Counted from the stretch's first letter, positions 1 through 6,754 are shown. The stretch is DNA of 8,891 nucleotides from Oscillospiraceae bacterium (GCA_009785015.1 WQXD01000146.1:1-8891), one strand, 5' to 3'. The notes: a model not told the origin generated them from the sequence alone. Made by a program: numbers and translations.

Positions 1-828
1 ATTGTTGAGCCAGCGTATTTCGGTGTACGCCGGTTCCCTGTGACCGTTATATCCGATAACCTGTATGAATCCCCAAAAAGGGACGTCATATTCAAGCGAC
101 GCTTTCCGGATTGAGAGAAGATTGGTCAAAAAGCCCCGGTAATCGTCCGAGGAAGCCTTCAGCGCCAACGGATAATAATCAAACGACAATATTTTGGGTT
201 TTACCCGGCTCATATATTCGCCGACATATTCGTCGTAATTTTTCACGCCGAGTTGTTGCGCGCTGGCATAGTTGGGAAAAAGATTGGCAATCGTATATTT
301 TTCTTCAGGCAGGACGCCGTCCGTACTTTTTCGTATTTCAGCCAGCTTTCCGAAGATAACCGCCGACGGTTCGTCAATCATATTGAATCCGGAGACAGCC
401 GGATGGTCCCTGTATTTTTCCGCAACCTCCAGACATCTTTCTATTTCTTCATTCAAATCGCCTTCGCCGCTCCTGCCGACCGGCAGAGGCAATATGTAAT
501 CGACGCCGAGCATGGCGCAGACAGAAAGCACGTCGCTTAGTTTTTCGCCGTAGTCCCAAAACCCCCAAACCATGTTCATACCGGCGTCCTTTATACGCCT
601 GTATTCGCGCTCGATATCCTGTCTGGTCTGTGTGAGATGGACGGGGGGCGTCACCCAAAGACCGACGTCGAGCCCCTTTGAGCTTTGCTCTGTCGGTATT
701 ATATCCGTTTGCTTTGCCGTATTTTCTCCGGCGCCGGCTTTGTCATTTTCTTTTTTTGAGCAAGATTGAAATGAGACTGCCAAGACGGAAAACGATAGCA
801 TGCCTATCATAAATAATATTTTTTTCAT
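1..828 (-). CDS. Putative lipoprotein with glycosidase-like (TIM-barrel) domain, 3'-partial
   Basis: The reading frame is open for 276 codons from ATG at 828-826 to the left window edge, so the C-terminus is missing. The start is set by GGAGG five bases upstream and a good promoter. Residues 1-22 are a signal peptide (MKK, then a hydrophobic run) ending in FQSC, so Cys23 is the likely lipidated residue, although the lipobox is loose. A polar linker of about 25 residues follows. From about residue 53 the protein resembles clan GH-A-like TIM-barrel proteins: GLWVTPP (56-62), then a helix and strand ending in MVWGFWDYG, a strand YILPLPVG (111-118), HPAVSGFNMIDEPSA (142-156) with Glu153 where such barrels often carry the acid/base, then NLFPNYAS (182-189) and LSFDYYPL (214-221). 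A surface-anchored role in carbohydrate handling is an inference. I do not recognise a named family, and it could be a catalytically inactive barrel. Confidence 0.75.
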   Translation of the reverse strand, partial: MKKILFMIGMLSFSVLAVSFQSCSKKENDKAGAGENTAKQTDIIPTEQSSKGLDVGLWVTPPVHLTQTRQDIEREYRRIKDAGMNMVWGFWDYGEKLSDVLSVCAMLGVDYILPLPVGRSGEGDLNEEIERCLEVAEKYRDHPAVSGFNMIDEPSAVIFGKLAEIRKSTDGVLPEEKYTIANLFPNYASAQQLGVKNYDEYVGEYMSRVKPKILSFDYYPLALKASSDDYRGFLTNLLSIRKASLEYDVPFWGFIQVIGYNGHREPAYTEIRWLNN

Positions 829-859
829 AAATACCTCCGTTTTTGATTTCAGTGAAAAT

Positions 860-888
860 ATCATACCATGGAATGAAAGATAAGTCAA
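860..888 (-). promoter_or_regulatory. Promoter of the lipoprotein gene
   Basis: On the minus strand, TTGACT (888-883) and TATGAT (865-860) are separated by exactly 17 bases, each one base from the sigma-A consensus. The predicted start is about 853, giving a leader of about 25 bases that contains the GGAGG ribosome site. This suggests the lipoprotein is transcribed separately from the ATPase gene, which ends at 929. Confidence 0.7.
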
Positions 889-928
889 CATCAATTTTAA
901 CGCCGCCATCTTCAGCAAGCAACGGGTA

Positions 929-2383
929 TTACCCGTTTATGATATCCGAAAGCGAAAACAGTTTGACGGTTTCATCTTCCTGCGCCAATTCGGTCAGCCT
1001 TTTTGTAAAACCCGATTTTGAAAAGAGAGCGTATTCCACCGCCGTGCCTTTTTGTGCAACTGAAGAATTTTCTTTTAAACGGTCGAGGTCGGAAGTATCC
1101 ATTTCGGAATTGCGAAATTTGCACTCGCCCAGGATATAGTTTTTTGATTTGGCGCAGACCGCCAAGACGTCAATTTCAGCATCGACCGCGATAATTTTTT
1201 CTTTGCCCGTATCTGTGAGAACCGTTTGATTTAATTTGCCCCACCATCTGCCCAACTTTGAAACTCGGAACGCCAATTCACCCCGCCGATTTTTCCCCCG
1301 TATAAATTCACGGCAGACCGTTTCAAAAACAGGCGAAGCGAAGTCGTTTATCTGAGGTAAAACCGCGTAGGCGAATACGCCCTCGGCATCGCCTGTTTCC
1401 AAATCCGAAAGATTGGAAAACACAAAGCTGAACCAGAAACGGAAAAAGTTATCCGTTATCCGATACAGGCCGCGCGTCGAGGTCGCCTGCTCCTTGCCGC
1501 TTGATAATACAGAAAATTCGCGCGACAGTATTCGCAATTCAATGAGATTTTTCAAATACACGCTGATTTTCGCCTTTTCGAGCTGTGTTTTCATATAAAT
1601 GTCGTTTAGCTGCGTGTTGCCCAGCGCGATAGCCTCGATAACCGTATTGTATAAGGCAGGTTCGCGCAGCTCCTGACGGATTAAAAATTCAACCTCATTG
1701 TACAGGGTACAACCTTTTGTCAGCACATTTTTGACAATGTTTTCACGCAAAGGAAGCGCCGGATCAAATTGCCGGAGGTAATGGGGAATCCCTCCCAAAA
1801 TTGAATATGCCAGCATTTTGTCTTCGTGGGAATAGTTCGGGAAAAACTTAACGGCGTCATCGAATGGCAGCTCATTCATTTTATAAATGCCGGTCGCGCG
1901 ACCGTATAACGGTTTCTTTTCCGACAGAATCTTCTTTTCGATAAAGCTCATCGCGCTGCCGCACAGCACAATCATAACATCTTGATTTTTCAAGGTTTCA
2001 TCCCACAAAATTTGCAAAATTGACGGAATGGACGGGTCGCCTTTGCACATATAGGGAAATTCATCAATGACAAGCAATTTCTTTTTATCACCGGTCGGCA
2101 GTTCCAAAACGCTTTTAAAAGCCGATTCCCAATCTTCAAAAACTTTCAGATATTTCGCCGCAGGACTACCGGCTTTTAATATACGCGCCGAAAAAGCGGC
2201 AAGTTGTTTTTCATCGGAAAGCTCGCGGCAGGAATAAAAAACGTGCGGCTTGCTTTCGCAAAACTTTTGCAAAATTTCGGTTTTACCTATACGCCGCCGA
2301 CCGTACAGCACAACAAGCTGCCCGCCGGGAGCGTTATATTTGTCTTCGAAAAATTTGAGTTCCTGTTCGCGTCCGATAAACAT
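929..2383 (-). CDS. AAA-type ATPase (ATPase_2 family) with C-terminal PD-(D/E)XK-like (DUF234-type) domain
   Basis: The protein has 484 residues and begins MFIGREQEL, the usual start of this family, after GAGGTG seven bases upstream. Walker A is GRRRIGKT (28-35) and Walker B is LLVIDE (103-108). Downstream are VLCGSAMSFIEK and LYGRATG, typical of the archaeal/bacterial STAND-like ATPase_2 group. The middle, roughly residues 240-330, is helical and fits a winged-helix segment. The C-terminus carries EIDVLAV (Asp405) and LGECKF (Glu420, Lys422), the D...ExK spacing of a PD-(D/E)XK nuclease fold as in DUF234 domains. The cellular role of this family is unknown; DNA cleavage or binding is inference. 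The gene is visibly more AT-rich than ppdK next door, so horizontal acquisition is possible. It stands alone with its own consensus promoter and palindromic operators, which suggests tight, perhaps self-directed, repression. Confidence 0.88.
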   Translation of the reverse strand: MFIGREQELKFFEDKYNAPGGQLVVLYGRRRIGKTEILQKFCESKPHVFYSCRELSDEKQLAAFSARILKAGSPAAKYLKVFEDWESAFKSVLELPTGDKKKLLVIDEFPYMCKGDPSIPSILQILWDETLKNQDVMIVLCGSAMSFIEKKILSEKKPLYGRATGIYKMNELPFDDAVKFFPNYSHEDKMLAYSILGGIPHYLRQFDPALPLRENIVKNVLTKGCTLYNEVEFLIRQELREPALYNTVIEAIALGNTQLNDIYMKTQLEKAKISVYLKNLIELRILSREFSVLSSGKEQATSTRGLYRITDNFFRFWFSFVFSNLSDLETGDAEGVFAYAVLPQINDFASPVFETVCREFIRGKNRRGELAFRVSKLGRWWGKLNQTVLTDTGKEKIIAVDAEIDVLAVCAKSKNYILGECKFRNSEMDTSDLDRLKENSSVAQKGTAVEYALFSKSGFTKRLTELAQEDETVKLFSLSDIING

Positions 2384-2403
2384 AAATGCACCTCGTTTCT
2401 TAG

Positions 2404-2413
2404 AATCTCGATT
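2404..2413. promoter_or_regulatory. Third, weaker operator-like site in the ATPase leader
   Basis: AATCTCGATT has the same AATC-NN-GATT core as the main palindrome and lies 15 bp from it centre to centre, between the predicted start site and the ribosome site of the ATPase gene. It is short and could be chance; support comes only from its similarity to the neighbouring sites. Confidence 0.35.
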
Positions 2414-2434
2414 ATACAAATCGTGATTTGTATA
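2413..2434. promoter_or_regulatory. 22-bp palindromic operator across the ATPase transcription start
   Basis: Perfect 10-bp arms, TATACAAATC and GATTTGTATA, flank a GT centre. The palindrome begins two bases downstream of the -10 box and covers the predicted start site at about 2429, the classical place for a repressor to block initiation. The binding protein is not identified. The ATPase itself or a nearby wHTH protein are possibilities by inference only. Confidence 0.7.
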
Positions 2435-2435
2435 T

Positions 2436-2464
2436 ATTATAGCCGATAATTTTGGATTTGTCAA
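2436..2464 (-). promoter_or_regulatory. Consensus sigma-A promoter of the ATPase gene
   Basis: On the minus strand a perfect -35 TTGACA (2464-2459) and a perfect -10 TATAAT (2441-2436) are separated by exactly 17 bases. The predicted start is about 2429, leaving a leader of about 45 bases. Such a perfect promoter paired with operators usually means strong expression that is normally held off. Confidence 0.85.
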
Positions 2465-2476
2465 GTCGTGATTTGA
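2461..2476. promoter_or_regulatory. Upstream operator-like site overlapping the ATPase -35 box
   Basis: TCAAGTCGTGATTTGA is an imperfect palindrome (one mismatch plus the GT centre) that shares the 10-mer TCGTGATTTG with the main operator at 2421-2430. Centre-to-centre distance is 45 bp. It overlaps the -35 hexamer, so a protein bound here would also block RNA polymerase, or cooperate with the downstream site by looping. Confidence 0.55.
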
Positions 2477-2519
2477 AACTTTTTTTATCCGCATATTTGC
2501 AAATATTAAATTAAAGGCG

Positions 2520-2547
2520 AAAAAAGGGACGGTTCACCGTCCCTTTT
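2520..2547 (-). terminator. Intrinsic terminator of ppdK
   Basis: A perfect 12-bp stem with a 2-base centre (effectively an 11-bp stem with a 4-base loop) contains GGGACGG and CCGTCCC. It starts 17 bases after the ppdK stop codon and ends on the minus strand in a run of six T. The flanking A run may let it work weakly in the other direction. It insulates the ATPase promoter from ppdK transcription. Confidence 0.9.
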
Positions 2548-2564
2548 GCGCATGAATATCTGAT

Positions 2565-5201
2565 TTAGCCTTTGTTTTCCAAGCTGCGTATCGCCGCCTG
2601 CGCCGCCGCGAGCCTTGCGATGGGCACCCTGAACGGCGAGCATGAAACGTAGGCCAGGCCCGCATCGTGGCAAAAGCCAATCGACGACGGGTCGCCGCCG
2701 TGTTCGCCGCATATGCCCAGCTTTATGCCCGGCCTCGCCTTTTTGCCGAGTTCCACCGCCATCTTTATCAGTTTGCCCACCCCCGACTGGTCGAGGCGCA
2801 CCGTTGGGTCGGCTTCGAATATCTTCGCGTCAAAATAGTCTTCGAGTATCCTGCCCGCGTCGTCGCGGCTTAAGCCGTATGTCATCTGTGTAAGATCGTT
2901 TGTGCCAAATGAAAAAAACTCGGCTTCGGTCGCAATCTCGTCGGCGAGCAGCGCCGCCCTGGGTATCTCTATCATCGTGCCCACCTGATAGGCTAAAGCG
3001 GCGAATTCGGCTCCGGCGCCTTTGATGATGGCGTCGGCTGTTTCGACTATGATCTTCTTGACGAATTTGAGCTCCGTCAGATCGCATATGAGCGGTATCA
3101 TGATTTCGACGCCGGTCAGTTTTTTGACGTTTATCGCCGCCTCGATGATCGCGCGCGTCTGCATTTTGGCGATCTCGGGATATGAAACCGCCAGGCGGCA
3201 GCCGCGGTGGCCCATCATCGGGTTGATTTCATGCAGCGATTCGATGACCGCTTCGAGCTCGCCCACATTCATTTTCAGCTCTTTCGCCAGCGCCGCTATG
3301 TCGTCGGCCTTATTCGGCAAAAATTCGTGGAGCGGCGGGTCGAGCAGCCTGATTGTGACCGGGCGGTCGCCCATAACCGCGAATATCCCCTCAAAATCGC
3401 CCCTCTGCATCGGCAGCAGCTTTTCGAGCGCGGCCTGTCTCTGTTCAAGCGTTTTCGCCACTATCATCTCCCTTATCGCGGGTATCCTGTCGGGTTCGAA
3501 GAACATGTGCTCGGTTCTGGTGAGGCCTATGCCCTCCGCGCCGAATTCGACCGCCTTCGCCGCGTCAACGGGTGTGTCCGCGTTTGTCCTGATGAGCAGC
3601 GTTCTGTATTTGTCGGCCCAAGACATGAATTTTTCAAAATCGCCCGTGATTTTGCTTTCAATCGTCGGAATGCTGCCTATATACACATTCCCCGTCGAAC
3701 CGTCGAGCGAGATATAGTCGCCTTCGTTCACTTTTTCGCCGTGCAGCATGAAGTATCTGCCCTCTTCGTTGATTTCGATGTCGCCGCAGCCGCAGACGCA
3801 GCATGTGCCCATGCCCCTCGCCACAACCGCCGCGTGGCTCGTATTCCCGCCGCGCACCGTCAAAATCCCTTCGGAGGCGTGCATACCCTCGATATCCTCG
3901 GGGGAAGTCTCAAGGCGCACCAAAATCGCTTTTTCCTTCTTGTCGTTTACCGCAGCCACGGCGTCCGCCGCCGTGAAATATACTTTTCCGCAGGCCGCCC
4001 CGGGCGACGCGTTCAGGCCTTTGCCCGCCACTTTCGCCGCTTTTAAAGCCGACGGGTCAAACTGCGGATGAAGCAAAGCGTCCAATTGTTTTGCCTCGAC
4101 TTTTTGGATCGCTTCTTTTTCGGTGATCATGCCTTCCCCGACCAAATCCACCGCGATTTTGAGGGCGGCGGCGGCGGTGCGCTTGCCGTTTCTGGTCTGG
4201 AGCATGTATAATTTTTTGTTTTCTATCGTAAATTCCATGTCCTGCATGTCTCTGTAGTGCCCTTCGAGTTTGTCCGCGATCTGCACGAACTGGCTGTACG
4301 CCTCGGTCAGAACTTCCTTCATCTGGTCGATATTCTGCGGGGTCCTGATGCCCGCGACCACGTCCTCGCCCTGCGCGTTGGTCAAAAATTCGCCGTACAG
4401 CTTCTTTTCGCCTGTCGCGGGGTTGCGGGTGAAGGCGACTCCCGATCCGGAAGTATCGCCCATGTTCCCGAATACCATCGCCTGGACATTTACCGCGGTG
4501 CCCCATGAGCCGGGTATCTCATTCATTCTCCTGTAGACGATCGCCCTTTCGTTGTTCCACGACCGGAAAACCGCCTTGACCGATTCTATCAGCTGCGCTT
4601 TGGGGTCGGAGGGGAAGCCGAAACCTTTTTGTTTTTTGAAATAATCCTTGAATATCTTGACCATTTCTTTCATGTCGCCCGCGTCCAATTCGTTGTCGTG
4701 TTTGACGCCTTTTTTGGCTTTCATCTGGTCTATGAGATGTTCAAACGAGCTTTTCGGGACGTCCATGACCACGTCTGAAAACATCTGTATAAATCTCCTG
4801 TATGAGTCGTAGGCGAACCTTTCGTTGCCGGTGAGTTCTGCCAGCCCCGCCACCACTTCATCGTTGAGCCCGAGGTTCAGTATGGTGTCCATCATGCCGG
4901 GCATCGACGCCCTCGCGCCGCTTCGAACCGAGACGAGCAGCGGATTTTTTACATCCCCGAAGGTTTTTTGGGTGATCTTTTCCATTTTTTCGATATAGCG
5001 GTGAATTTCTTCCTCGATCTCGGGGGCGATTTTTTCACCGTCTTCATAGTAGCGGGTACAGGCTTCGGTGGAAACCGTGAACCCCTGCGGGACCGGCATC
5101 CCCAAATTTGTCATTTCGGCCAAGTTCGCCCCTTTGCCTCCGAGGAGCTCTTTCATCGAACCGTTGCCTTCTTCGAACAGGTACACGTATTTTTTTGCCA
5201 T
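2565..5201 (-). CDS. ppdK: Pyruvate,phosphate dikinase
   Basis: Cytosolic enzyme interconverting pyruvate + ATP + Pi and phosphoenolpyruvate + AMP + PPi. In anaerobes it often runs in the glycolytic direction or feeds gluconeogenesis. The 878 residues match the roughly 874 of the Clostridium symbiosum enzyme. The N-terminal nucleotide-binding domain starts with YLFEEG and GGKGANLAEM (21-30) and includes SVRSGARASMPGMMDT (91-106). The phosphohistidine domain carries GGNTSHAAVVARG with catalytic His456; residue 453 is Asn where Met is common. The C-terminal PEP/pyruvate barrel has LTRTEHMFF (Arg562), SFGTNDLTQ and GICGEHGGDPSS with catalytic Cys831, the same number as in C. symbiosum. The start ATG follows AGGAGG with a long 13-base gap, but an in-frame TAA just upstream excludes an earlier start. 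It is monocistronic, with its own extended -10, an upstream palindrome and a strong terminator. All key residues are present. Confidence 0.98.
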   Translation of the reverse strand: MAKKYVYLFEEGNGSMKELLGGKGANLAEMTNLGMPVPQGFTVSTEACTRYYEDGEKIAPEIEEEIHRYIEKMEKITQKTFGDVKNPLLVSVRSGARASMPGMMDTILNLGLNDEVVAGLAELTGNERFAYDSYRRFIQMFSDVVMDVPKSSFEHLIDQMKAKKGVKHDNELDAGDMKEMVKIFKDYFKKQKGFGFPSDPKAQLIESVKAVFRSWNNERAIVYRRMNEIPGSWGTAVNVQAMVFGNMGDTSGSGVAFTRNPATGEKKLYGEFLTNAQGEDVVAGIRTPQNIDQMKEVLTEAYSQFVQIADKLEGHYRDMQDMEFTIENKKLYMLQTRNGKRTAAAALKIAVDLVGEGMITEKEAIQKVEAKQLDALLHPQFDPSALKAAKVAGKGLNASPGAACGKVYFTAADAVAAVNDKKEKAILVRLETSPEDIEGMHASEGILTVRGGNTSHAAVVARGMGTCCVCGCGDIEINEEGRYFMLHGEKVNEGDYISLDGSTGNVYIGSIPTIESKITGDFEKFMSWADKYRTLLIRTNADTPVDAAKAVEFGAEGIGLTRTEHMFFEPDRIPAIREMIVAKTLEQRQAALEKLLPMQRGDFEGIFAVMGDRPVTIRLLDPPLHEFLPNKADDIAALAKELKMNVGELEAVIESLHEINPMMGHRGCRLAVSYPEIAKMQTRAIIEAAINVKKLTGVEIMIPLICDLTELKFVKKIIVETADAIIKGAGAEFAALAYQVGTMIEIPRAALLADEIATEAEFFSFGTNDLTQMTYGLSRDDAGRILEDYFDAKIFEADPTVRLDQSGVGKLIKMAVELGKKARPGIKLGICGEHGGDPSSIGFCHDAGLAYVSCSPFRVPIARLAAAQAAIRSLENKG

Positions 5202-5217
5202 ATGACGATTTTATCCT

Positions 5218-5235
5218 CCTGAATTTCCTGAATTT
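5218..5235. repeat. 9-bp tandem duplication in the ppdK leader
   Basis: CCTGAATTT occurs twice in direct succession on the plus strand. On the mRNA the second copy runs into the AGGAGG ribosome site, so one repeat boundary falls within the Shine-Dalgarno. It may be a slippage product; a function is not evident. Confidence 0.8.
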
Positions 5236-5252
5236 TATTTTCACAACGCCTA

Positions 5253-5261
5253 ATTATACCA
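5253..5261 (-). promoter_or_regulatory. Extended -10 promoter element of ppdK
   Basis: On the minus strand TGGTATAAT is a perfect extended -10 (TGn-TATAAT). The position 17 bases upstream reads CACAAA, a poor -35, and lies inside the palindrome at 5273-5298. The predicted start is about 5246, with a leader of about 45 bases. A strong -10 with a weak -35 covered by a palindrome is typical of an activator-dependent or repressor-blocked promoter. Confidence 0.65.
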
Positions 5262-5272
5262 CAAAAATATGT

Positions 5273-5298
5273 AAATTTGTGAGATTACTCACAAATTT
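5273..5298. promoter_or_regulatory. Rex/CRP-like palindromic operator upstream of ppdK
   Basis: Perfect 11-bp arms, AAATTTGTGAG and CTCACAAATTT, are separated by ATTA. Within it lies TTGTGA-N6-TCACAA, which matches the half-sites known for the NADH-sensing repressor Rex and also the TGTGA-N6-TCACA core of CRP/FNR-family sites. Its centre (5285.5) is about 40 bp upstream of the predicted ppdK start, the class II activator position, and it overlaps the -35 region. It also lies 22 bases after the cinA stop, so a weak terminator role is possible, but the following T run is displaced by several bases and the stem is AT-rich. Confidence 0.65.
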
Positions 5299-5320
5299 TA
5301 CAAAAAGTTTATACTTTGCC

Positions 5321-6577
5321 TCAAAACAGCTTCAAAATTTCGAAAAGCGCGTTGGAGGAAGCCATATAGCGGATCATTTCGCGCTCGTCTCTGTACATAT
5401 GCCTCGCCAAATTCAATTTTACCGCTTTGTGCACAGTTGTTTTTTTATCGGAGAAATATATGCCCACCCAGACAAGCCCCACGGGCTTTTCCTCGCTTCC
5501 GCCGCCGGGGCCCGCGATTCCGGTTGTGGATACCCCGATATCGGCGCCCAGCTTTTTTGCCGCCCCTTCGCACATCTCAAGCGCCGTTTGCTCGCTGACT
5601 GCGCCGTATTCCGAAAGCGTTTTTTCGCTCACGCCCAGCTGGCTCATTTTCACGCTGTTCGCATAGGAGATGACCCCTCCGAGATAGACCTTTGAGCTGT
5701 CGGCGATTTCCGTGAGCCTCTTGCCCACAAGTCCGCCCGTGCAGGATTCCGCGGTGGCCAACGTGAGCTTTTTTTCGCGCAGTTTTGAAACCACGGCGTT
5801 TTGCAGCGATTTTACATCAGTGCCATAGATAAAACCGCCGATTTCGCCCTCTATTTTTTCAATGGCGGGGGCAATCAGCTCCAAGCATTCGCCCTCATTT
5901 GAGCCAAAGGCGGTCACGCGGAGCTCCACTTCGCCCTCTTTGGCGTAGGGGGCGATTGTGGGGTTTGCCGAATTCTGCATCATTTCCTTCAGTTTATGCT
6001 CCACCTGCGATTCGCCCATGCCGAAAATATGCAGCGTTTTTGAGAGCAGCATTTTGCCGCTCTGTTTTTTTGACAAGAAAGGCTTGACTTCCTCGCGGTA
6101 CATTGGTTCCATTTCCCTCGGCGGCCCGGGGAGCATTATCACGGTTTTGCCGCCGCTTTCAACCGCGAGCCCGGGCGCGGTGCCGTAATTGTTGCAAAAG
6201 ACCGTACAGCCCTCGGGCATCATCGCCTGTTTTTCGTTGTTCGGCGTCATTTCGCGGTTAAATTGCGCGAAAAACTTTTTCAGCCGCTCGGCGGACGGCG
6301 CGTGCATTTCCATTTTCAGCCCGAAAGAAGCGGCCACGGTTTCCTTTGTCAGGTCGTCGTATGTGGGCCCCAGCCCTCCCGTGATTATCACGATGTCCGA
6401 GCGCGAAAGAGCGTAGGCGAGGCTCTCCTTCAGCCGGGCGGCGTTGTCGCCCACCACCGACTGATGATAGGTGAATATGCCGGCCGCGGCGAGTTCGCGG
6501 CTCAGAAAGGCCGCGTTTGTGTTTACAATATTGCCCAGCAGCAGCTCCGTGCCCACGCATAAAATTTCAGCAGTCAT
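5321..6577 (-). CDS. cinA: CinA: NMN amidohydrolase / competence-damage-inducible protein
   Basis: Two-domain cytosolic protein of 418 residues. The N-terminal MoaB/MogA-like (COG1058) domain starts MTAEILCVGTELLLGNIVNTN and holds ITGGLGPTYDDLT (64-77), the part linked to ADP-ribose pyrophosphatase activity in the family. Residues 149-155 read LPGPPRE. The C-terminal PncC domain carries TLATAESCTGG (272-282), with Ser278 as the likely nucleophile, and TTGIAGPGGG (351-360); PncC deamidates nicotinamide mononucleotide to nicotinate mononucleotide in NAD recycling. Both domains look intact. I chose the ATG at 6577 because the family starts M-x-AEI; an ATG four codons upstream (6589) sits only one base from the AAGAAGG purine stretch. 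The gene is monocistronic, divergent from blaI, with its own promoter and a LexA-like palindrome in the leader. In some bacteria cinA is co-transcribed with recA; recA is not present here. Confidence 0.96.
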   Translation of the reverse strand: MTAEILCVGTELLLGNIVNTNAAFLSRELAAAGIFTYHQSVVGDNAARLKESLAYALSRSDIVIITGGLGPTYDDLTKETVAASFGLKMEMHAPSAERLKKFFAQFNREMTPNNEKQAMMPEGCTVFCNNYGTAPGLAVESGGKTVIMLPGPPREMEPMYREEVKPFLSKKQSGKMLLSKTLHIFGMGESQVEHKLKEMMQNSANPTIAPYAKEGEVELRVTAFGSNEGECLELIAPAIEKIEGEIGGFIYGTDVKSLQNAVVSKLREKKLTLATAESCTGGLVGKRLTEIADSSKVYLGGVISYANSVKMSQLGVSEKTLSEYGAVSEQTALEMCEGAAKKLGADIGVSTTGIAGPGGGSEEKPVGLVWVGIYFSDKKTTVHKAVKLNLARHMYRDEREMIRYMASSNALFEILKLF

Positions 6578-6598
6578 GTATATCTTCATCCCTTCTTT

Positions 6599-6612
6599 AA
6601 AACATGTGTTTT
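6599..6612. promoter_or_regulatory. LexA/DinR-like palindrome in the cinA leader
   Basis: AAAACA-TG-TGTTTT is a perfect 6-bp inverted repeat lying between the predicted cinA start (about 6618) and its ribosome site. It fits 11 of 14 positions of the degenerate Bacillus-type DinR box CGAACRNRYGTTYG; the outer C, G and final G are replaced. The loss of the G in GAAC weakens the assignment, so it may be another repressor site or chance. Confidence 0.35.
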
Positions 6613-6624
6613 GGTTCCAAGTAT

Positions 6625-6653
6625 ATGATACTCGATTTTTTTGTATTTTGCAA
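6625..6653 (-). promoter_or_regulatory. Promoter of cinA
   Basis: On the minus strand TTGCAA (6653-6648) and TATCAT (6630-6625) are separated by exactly 17 bases. The predicted start is about 6618, giving a leader of about 40 bases. Both hexamers deviate from consensus at one or two positions. Confidence 0.6.
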
Positions 6654-6687
6654 GCCTAAATTAAAAAAAACCGATATTTACAAATAG

Positions 6688-6715
6688 TTCACAAAAAAGA
6701 CAAGAATTTTATAGC
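6688..6715 (+). promoter_or_regulatory. Tentative promoter of the blaI-type operon
   Basis: TTCACA (6688-6693) and TATAGC (6710-6715) are spaced by 16 bases and precede the first operator directly. The -10 is weak. An alternative -10 is TATATT at 6732-6737 between the two operators, but that has no good -35. Either choice leaves the start region flanked by operator half-sites. Confidence 0.35.
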
Positions 6716-6727
6716 TACATGATGTAG
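6715..6727. promoter_or_regulatory. BlaI/MecI-type operator 1
   Basis: CTACATGATGTAG is a perfect inverted repeat that can be read as CTACA-N3-TGTAG. The known bla/mec operators have the closely similar TACA-N2-TGTA arms. It lies 54 bases upstream of a BlaI-family gene, as expected for autoregulation of the regulator-sensor operon. Confidence 0.8.
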
Positions 6728-6741
6728 TATATATATTGTAG

Positions 6742-6754
6742 CTACAACATGTAG
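6742..6754. promoter_or_regulatory. BlaI/MecI-type operator 2
   Basis: CTACA-ACA-TGTAG has the same arms and 3-base centre as operator 1, 27 bp away centre to centre. An extra TGTAG at 6737-6741 abuts its left arm and makes a second palindrome, TGTAGCTACA (6737-6746), giving five half-sites in 40 bp. Confidence 0.8.

Noticed and set aside
921..937. Palindrome AACGGGTA-T-TACCCGTT over the ATPase stop codon as a terminator
   Set aside because: The usable stem is only 6 bp with a 5-base loop and no T run follows on the minus strand; it overlaps coding sequence. It may be chance.
2384..2494. Upstream extension of the ATPase to an ATG at 2494
   Set aside because: The extra 37 residues would be coded by the promoter and operators, and the family begins at MFIGREQEL with a good ribosome site.
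3022..4046. Long plus-strand frames (279 and 231 codons) opposite ppdK
   Set aside because: They are antisense shadows of a highly conserved ppdK with GC-rich codons; no ribosome site, promoter or recognisable domain supports them.
5273..5298. Palindrome as a plain rho-independent terminator of cinA
   Set aside because: The stem is AT-rich, the T run is displaced by about five bases, and the sequence matches TTGTGA-N6-TCACAA at promoter position; kept as an operator with terminator as a minor alternative.
6578..6589. cinA start at the ATG at 6589
   Set aside because: The purine stretch is only one base away, and family members begin directly with M-x-AEI as seen from the ATG at 6577. Not fully excluded.
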